Part shown: in pieces, positions 61,403-64,000 of the stretch | How positions within the stretch are numbered: position 1 is the first letter of the stretch | Layout of the letters: each line of letters opens with the position of its first letter | Source of the DNA: Pseudomonadota bacterium | GTDB lineage: Bacteria; Pseudomonadota; Gammaproteobacteria; Burkholderiales; Burkholderiaceae_C | Assembly (NCBI GenBank): GCA_018241225.1 | Contig: JAFEEG010000022.1 | Location: 152,029-216,028, forward strand | DNA: 64,000 bases | Reading direction: 5' to 3' | The notes under the pieces: generated by a model | The model's input: the letters and a program-made list of their open reading frames with translations, nothing else | Databases searched by the model: none | Told to the model about the DNA's origin: nothing | Made by a program: the position numbers and the translations under genes

Positions 61403-62158
61403 TCAGAATTTCTCGGACCACGGCCGCAGGTCCAGCTCGTGCGTCCACGCATCGCGCGGCTGGCGGTGCAGCATGGCGTAGCTGTCGGCAATGTGCTCGG
61501 GGTTCAGGATGCCATCTTGCGCCTTGAGTGCATAGCGCTCGGGGAAATTGCTGCGGATGAACTCGGTGTCGATGGCCCCGTCGACCACCACGTGCGCCAC
61601 ATGGATGCCCTGCGATCCCAACTCGCGCGCCATGCTCTGGGCCAGGGCGCGCAACGCCATCTTGGCGCCCGAGAAGGCGGCAAAGTTGGCGCCGCCGCGC
61701 AGCGATGCCGTGGCGCCGGTGAAGAGAATGGTGCCGCGGTGCCCGCTAGCCGGCATAGGCCGGGCGACCATGCGCTTGGCCACCTCGCGGGCGTTGAGGA
61801 AGCCGCCGAAGCAGGCCATCTCCCACACCTTGAAGTACTTGCGGGCCGATTCGGTGAGGATGCTCTCGGGCACGTTGGCGCCGATGTTAAACACCATCAC
61901 CTCGATGGGCCCCACCTCGGCTTCGATCTGCTCGATCAGCGCCACCACTTCCTCTTCCTTGCGCGCGTCGCTGGCAAAGGCACGGGCGCGGCCGCCCTCG
62001 GCCTCGATCTGCGCGACCAGCGGCTGCAGCTTGTCGAGGCTGCGGCGCGTGACGCAGGCCACGTAGCCTTCGCGAGCGAAGCGCCGGGCAATGGCGCCGC
62101 CGGTGGCGTCGCCCGCGCCGATGATGAGGGCGGCCTTGGTTGTCTTGTCGGTGGTCAC
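61403..62158 (-). CDS. Divergent SDR-family protein lacking the catalytic tyrosine
   Basis: The 251-residue protein keeps the Rossmann start (LIIGAGDATGGAIARRFARE) and FNIGANV in place of NNAG. The catalytic serine is in GATASLRGG (Ser152), but the Tyr-x3-Lys motif reads FSGAK, with Phe162 replacing tyrosine and Lys166 kept. Activity may be altered or absent. GTG at 62158 has AGGAG 7 nt upstream; the longer frame to 62302 lies in the thioesterase gene. It is the third gene of the five-gene operon. Confidence 0.85.
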   Translation of the reverse strand: MTTDKTTKAALIIGAGDATGGAIARRFAREGYVACVTRRSLDKLQPLVAQIEAEGGRARAFASDARKEEEVVALIEQIEAEVGPIEVMVFNIGANVPESILTESARKYFKVWEMACFGGFLNAREVAKRMVARPMPASGHRGTILFTGATASLRGGANFAAFSGAKMALRALAQSMARELGSQGIHVAHVVVDGAIDTEFIRSNFPERYALKAQDGILNPEHIADSYAMLHRQPRDAWTHELDLRPWSEKF

Positions 62159-62195
62159 GGTGTCGCTCCTTGCCTGGCGAGTGCGGGGTGCGCGC

Positions 62196-63017
62196 TCATT
62201 CCTTGTAGTAGACGATCTGGTTGCTGCTGGCCAGCAGGTGCCCGTCCTCGCTCCACAGATGGGCGCTCTGGTCGAAGTAGCCGTTGAAGAACTGCTGCGC
62301 ATGCGCGCGGCCCAGCAGGTAGCCGGTGCCCACCTCGGCTAACACGCGTGCGTCGGCATGGAAATAGGTGGTGATGGACACCGTGCCGGCCGGCACCCGC
62401 GTGGCACGGCGTAGCCACACGCGCGGAAAAAACATGTCGCTCATGGCCGCCAGCGAGGCAAAGTCCAGCGGACGCGGCGGCGCCTCGCGCAGCCACAGCC
62501 GGCTCTCGCTGTGTGTGCCGCTGCCATCCCAATCCGCAGGCGGCTTGCCGCTGATGGGGCGCATCTCGTAGTTGGCCAGCCAGGCCACGCCCTGCGGGCC
62601 GATGGCGATGGGCTGCACGTCGCTCGGTCGCGGCACCTCGGGCATTGGCAGGTCGCCAGCACCCCAGGTTTCGCGGCGCAGCGCGGTGAACACGGTGCCG
62701 GTGGTGTTGATCTCGCCGTTTTGCGAAATGCTCACCGTCCAGTGCTGGGTGGAGCGGTTGGTGCGCACCGGCGTGGCCTGAACCTCGAAGTTGCCTTCCG
62801 CAATGGCGGCAGCGAAGTTCACCGTCAGGGCCACCGGCTCGCCCAGCAGGTCGGGATGCTGCAGCACCGACTGCAGCACGATGGCCGCCGTGGCGCCACC
62901 GAAAGGGCCGACCATGTTCCAGTAGGCAGGGCTGGTCTGGCCGCTGAACTGGCCCGCGCGCAAGTCGCTGTGCGACAGGCGCAGGGCTTCGTCGAAGGGA
63001 TGGGTGTTCGTCGTCAT
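62196..63017 (-). CDS. Acyl-CoA thioesterase family protein (TesB-like double hotdog)
   Basis: The 273-residue protein has two hotdog halves: PAYWNMVGPFGGATAAIVLQ with LGEPVALTVNFAAAI, and the second with RVPAGTVSITTYFHAD and HLWSEDGHLLASSNQIVYYK. This is the TesB-like/4HBT_3 type that hydrolyses medium or long acyl-CoAs. ATG at 63017 is preferred; the frame to 63233 overlaps the hydrolase gene. It follows that gene by 28 bp and precedes the SDR by 37 bp in the operon. Confidence 0.88.
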   Translation of the reverse strand: MTTNTHPFDEALRLSHSDLRAGQFSGQTSPAYWNMVGPFGGATAAIVLQSVLQHPDLLGEPVALTVNFAAAIAEGNFEVQATPVRTNRSTQHWTVSISQNGEINTTGTVFTALRRETWGAGDLPMPEVPRPSDVQPIAIGPQGVAWLANYEMRPISGKPPADWDGSGTHSESRLWLREAPPRPLDFASLAAMSDMFFPRVWLRRATRVPAGTVSITTYFHADARVLAEVGTGYLLGRAHAQQFFNGYFDQSAHLWSEDGHLLASSNQIVYYKE

Positions 63018-63045
63018 GCGCCGCAGTGTGCGTCCGGCCTGCGGG

Positions 63046-63945
63046 TCAGGCAGTCTTCTGCGCGACGCCGGTTTGCTGCGTCGCAGCGATGGACGCCAGG
63101 CGCTGCAGCTGCTCGACCAGTCGCGGCCACAGGCTCTGGCTGAACTGCTCGCGGAAAAAGCCGAAATGGCCGATGCGCCGCGCTTGCACATCGGCTGGCG
63201 CAATGCACTCCACCACGCTGGGCGCGCCGGCATACAGGCTCACCAGGCTGCGCGTGCCCGCCAGCGTCATCAGCTCGTCGTCGGTCATCGACAGGGCCAG
63301 CAGCGGAAAGCGAACACGCGCATAGCTTTGCGCGGCCAATTCGCCTTCGGCGCCCACGCTGTAGCGCGGGTTGAGGCACCACTTGCGCCACTGCAGGATC
63401 ACGCCGCGCGGCAGGTCACCCACTTTGCGCAGCTTGCGCCCCGGAAAGTAGCCCCAGATGCGCGTGGCCAACGGCACCAGCACGTGCCAGAAATAGAGCA
63501 CGCTGCGCTTGAGCTTCGGCGCGTTCTCGCGCCAGTAGCCGCTGCCCGCGGCGATGCTGACCAGGCCGTCGACCTGCTCCGGCTTTTGAAGAAAGCCCGG
63601 CAGCTGCGCGCCCAGGCTGTGCCCCAGGAGGTACAGCGGCTCGCCAGGCAGCGCGGCCTTGGCGGCATCGATCACCGCTTCGTAGTCGCGCGCCCAGTCG
63701 AACAGATCGGCCTTCACGCCGCGCAGTGGCGTACCGTCCAGCGAGTCGCCGCTGCCCCGGTAGTCGAAGGTCCAGACCACATGCCCCTGCTGTGCCAACC
63801 AGGTAGCGAAGGGCTCGTAGAAGGATTGGCGAACGCCCATGGCACCGCCGATGACGATGCTGGCGCGCGGTGCGCCTGGGCTCTGGTAGCGGCGCACGGC
63901 AATGCGTGCGCCGTCTTCCGTCTGCAATGTCTGTTGCGTCTGCAT
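63046..63945 (-). CDS. Alpha/beta-hydrolase
   Basis: The 299-residue protein has the nucleophile elbow GHSLGAQL, the oxyanion-side IVIGGAMGVRQSFYEPFATW, TFDYRGSGDS and late candidates for the acid (TDDELM) and histidine (IGHFGFF). It resembles the YheT/serine aminopeptidase-like group. AAGGAG lies 5 nt before the ATG. It is the first gene of the five-gene minus-strand operon with a thioesterase, SDR, isomerase and hydratase. The substrate is unknown; an ester or acyl compound feeding the pathway is plausible. Confidence 0.88.
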   Translation of the reverse strand: MQTQQTLQTEDGARIAVRRYQSPGAPRASIVIGGAMGVRQSFYEPFATWLAQQGHVVWTFDYRGSGDSLDGTPLRGVKADLFDWARDYEAVIDAAKAALPGEPLYLLGHSLGAQLPGFLQKPEQVDGLVSIAAGSGYWRENAPKLKRSVLYFWHVLVPLATRIWGYFPGRKLRKVGDLPRGVILQWRKWCLNPRYSVGAEGELAAQSYARVRFPLLALSMTDDELMTLAGTRSLVSLYAGAPSVVECIAPADVQARRIGHFGFFREQFSQSLWPRLVEQLQRLASIAATQQTGVAQKTA

Positions 63946-64000
63946 GCCGTCTCCTTATATGTCTCAGATCATGCAAACTTCAGTCGTCAAGGCAGTGAGG

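Overview
The window is GC-rich, gene-dense chromosome from a betaproteobacterium of the order Burkholderiales, most likely family Comamonadaceae (Variovorax/Acidovorax/Ramlibacter-like). This is inferred from the mraZ-rsmH-ftsL start of the dcw cluster, the hslVU and dksA neighbourhood, a single-cysteine DksA with a long Ala/Pro/Lys tail, Bug-type and TRAP-type solute receptors, DUF2844/DUF3443 proteins and many LysR regulators. The genus is not settled. I see no insertion sequences, prophage, CRISPR array, tRNA or rRNA operon; the one structural RNA is RNase P RNA (rnpB).

Layout. 1-1610: start of the division/cell-wall cluster on the minus strand (mraZ, rsmH, ftsL cut by the window edge), with a promoter carrying five 10-bp-phased repeats that look like the MraZ operator. 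1878-12081, all minus: hslV-hslU, a STAS-like protein, dksA, a COG0523 metallochaperone GTPase, and a tight dapF-DUF484-ydcF-xerC-rlmI run. 12120-15909: a TetR gene divergent from a VOC protein over two matching operators, then a Nudix/metallo-beta-lactamase fusion coupled to a pseudouridine synthase. 15920-19818, minus: a small catabolic operon (cupin dioxygenase, SDR, Bug receptor, SDR, IclR). 20056-20390: rnpB. 20505-27811, plus: DUF898 membrane protein with an M48 protease, cysK, a decayed gene on the minus strand, a COG2509 flavoprotein overlapping a YhhQ-type transporter, and a ProQ/FinO protein. 27885-32281, minus: htpX, then DUF3025, two adjacent NYN-domain proteins and pyrC.

32501-38170, plus: a complete TRAP transporter, then a secreted set (alpha-carbonic anhydrase, DUF2844, and a DUF3443 lipoprotein with a 21-glycine tract and two pepsin-like motifs). 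38190-41357, minus: an alkaline-phosphatase-superfamily lipoprotein and gdhA, whose upstream region holds two perfect inverted repeats. 41503-48553, minus: an RND efflux operon preceded by an HSL-like hydrolase that lacks its serine nucleophile, divergent from a LysR gene with a T-N11-A box between them. 49754-54501, minus: a glutamate/aspartate ABC transporter (gltIJKL) behind aspartase (aspA), a dicarboxylic amino acid uptake and deamination module that complements gdhA. 54679-58525, minus: LysR, a 2-hydroxyacid dehydrogenase and an Atm1-type ABC exporter. 58569-59975, plus: a YciA-like thioesterase and LysR. 59993-63945, minus: a five-gene acyl-CoA-type operon (alpha/beta hydrolase, thioesterase, SDR, 2-hydroxychromene-2-carboxylate isomerase family, enoyl-CoA hydratase).

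Most of the region is ordinary core chromosome. The stronger leads are regulatory DNA (the mraZ repeats, the two TetR sites, the IclR palindromes, the gdhA and aspA leaders) and proteins with altered catalytic residues or unusual architecture (dead HSL-like hydrolase, Tyr-less SDR, Nudix-MBL fusion, paired NYN proteins, pepsin-like DUF3443). I found no clear new defence or mobile system.
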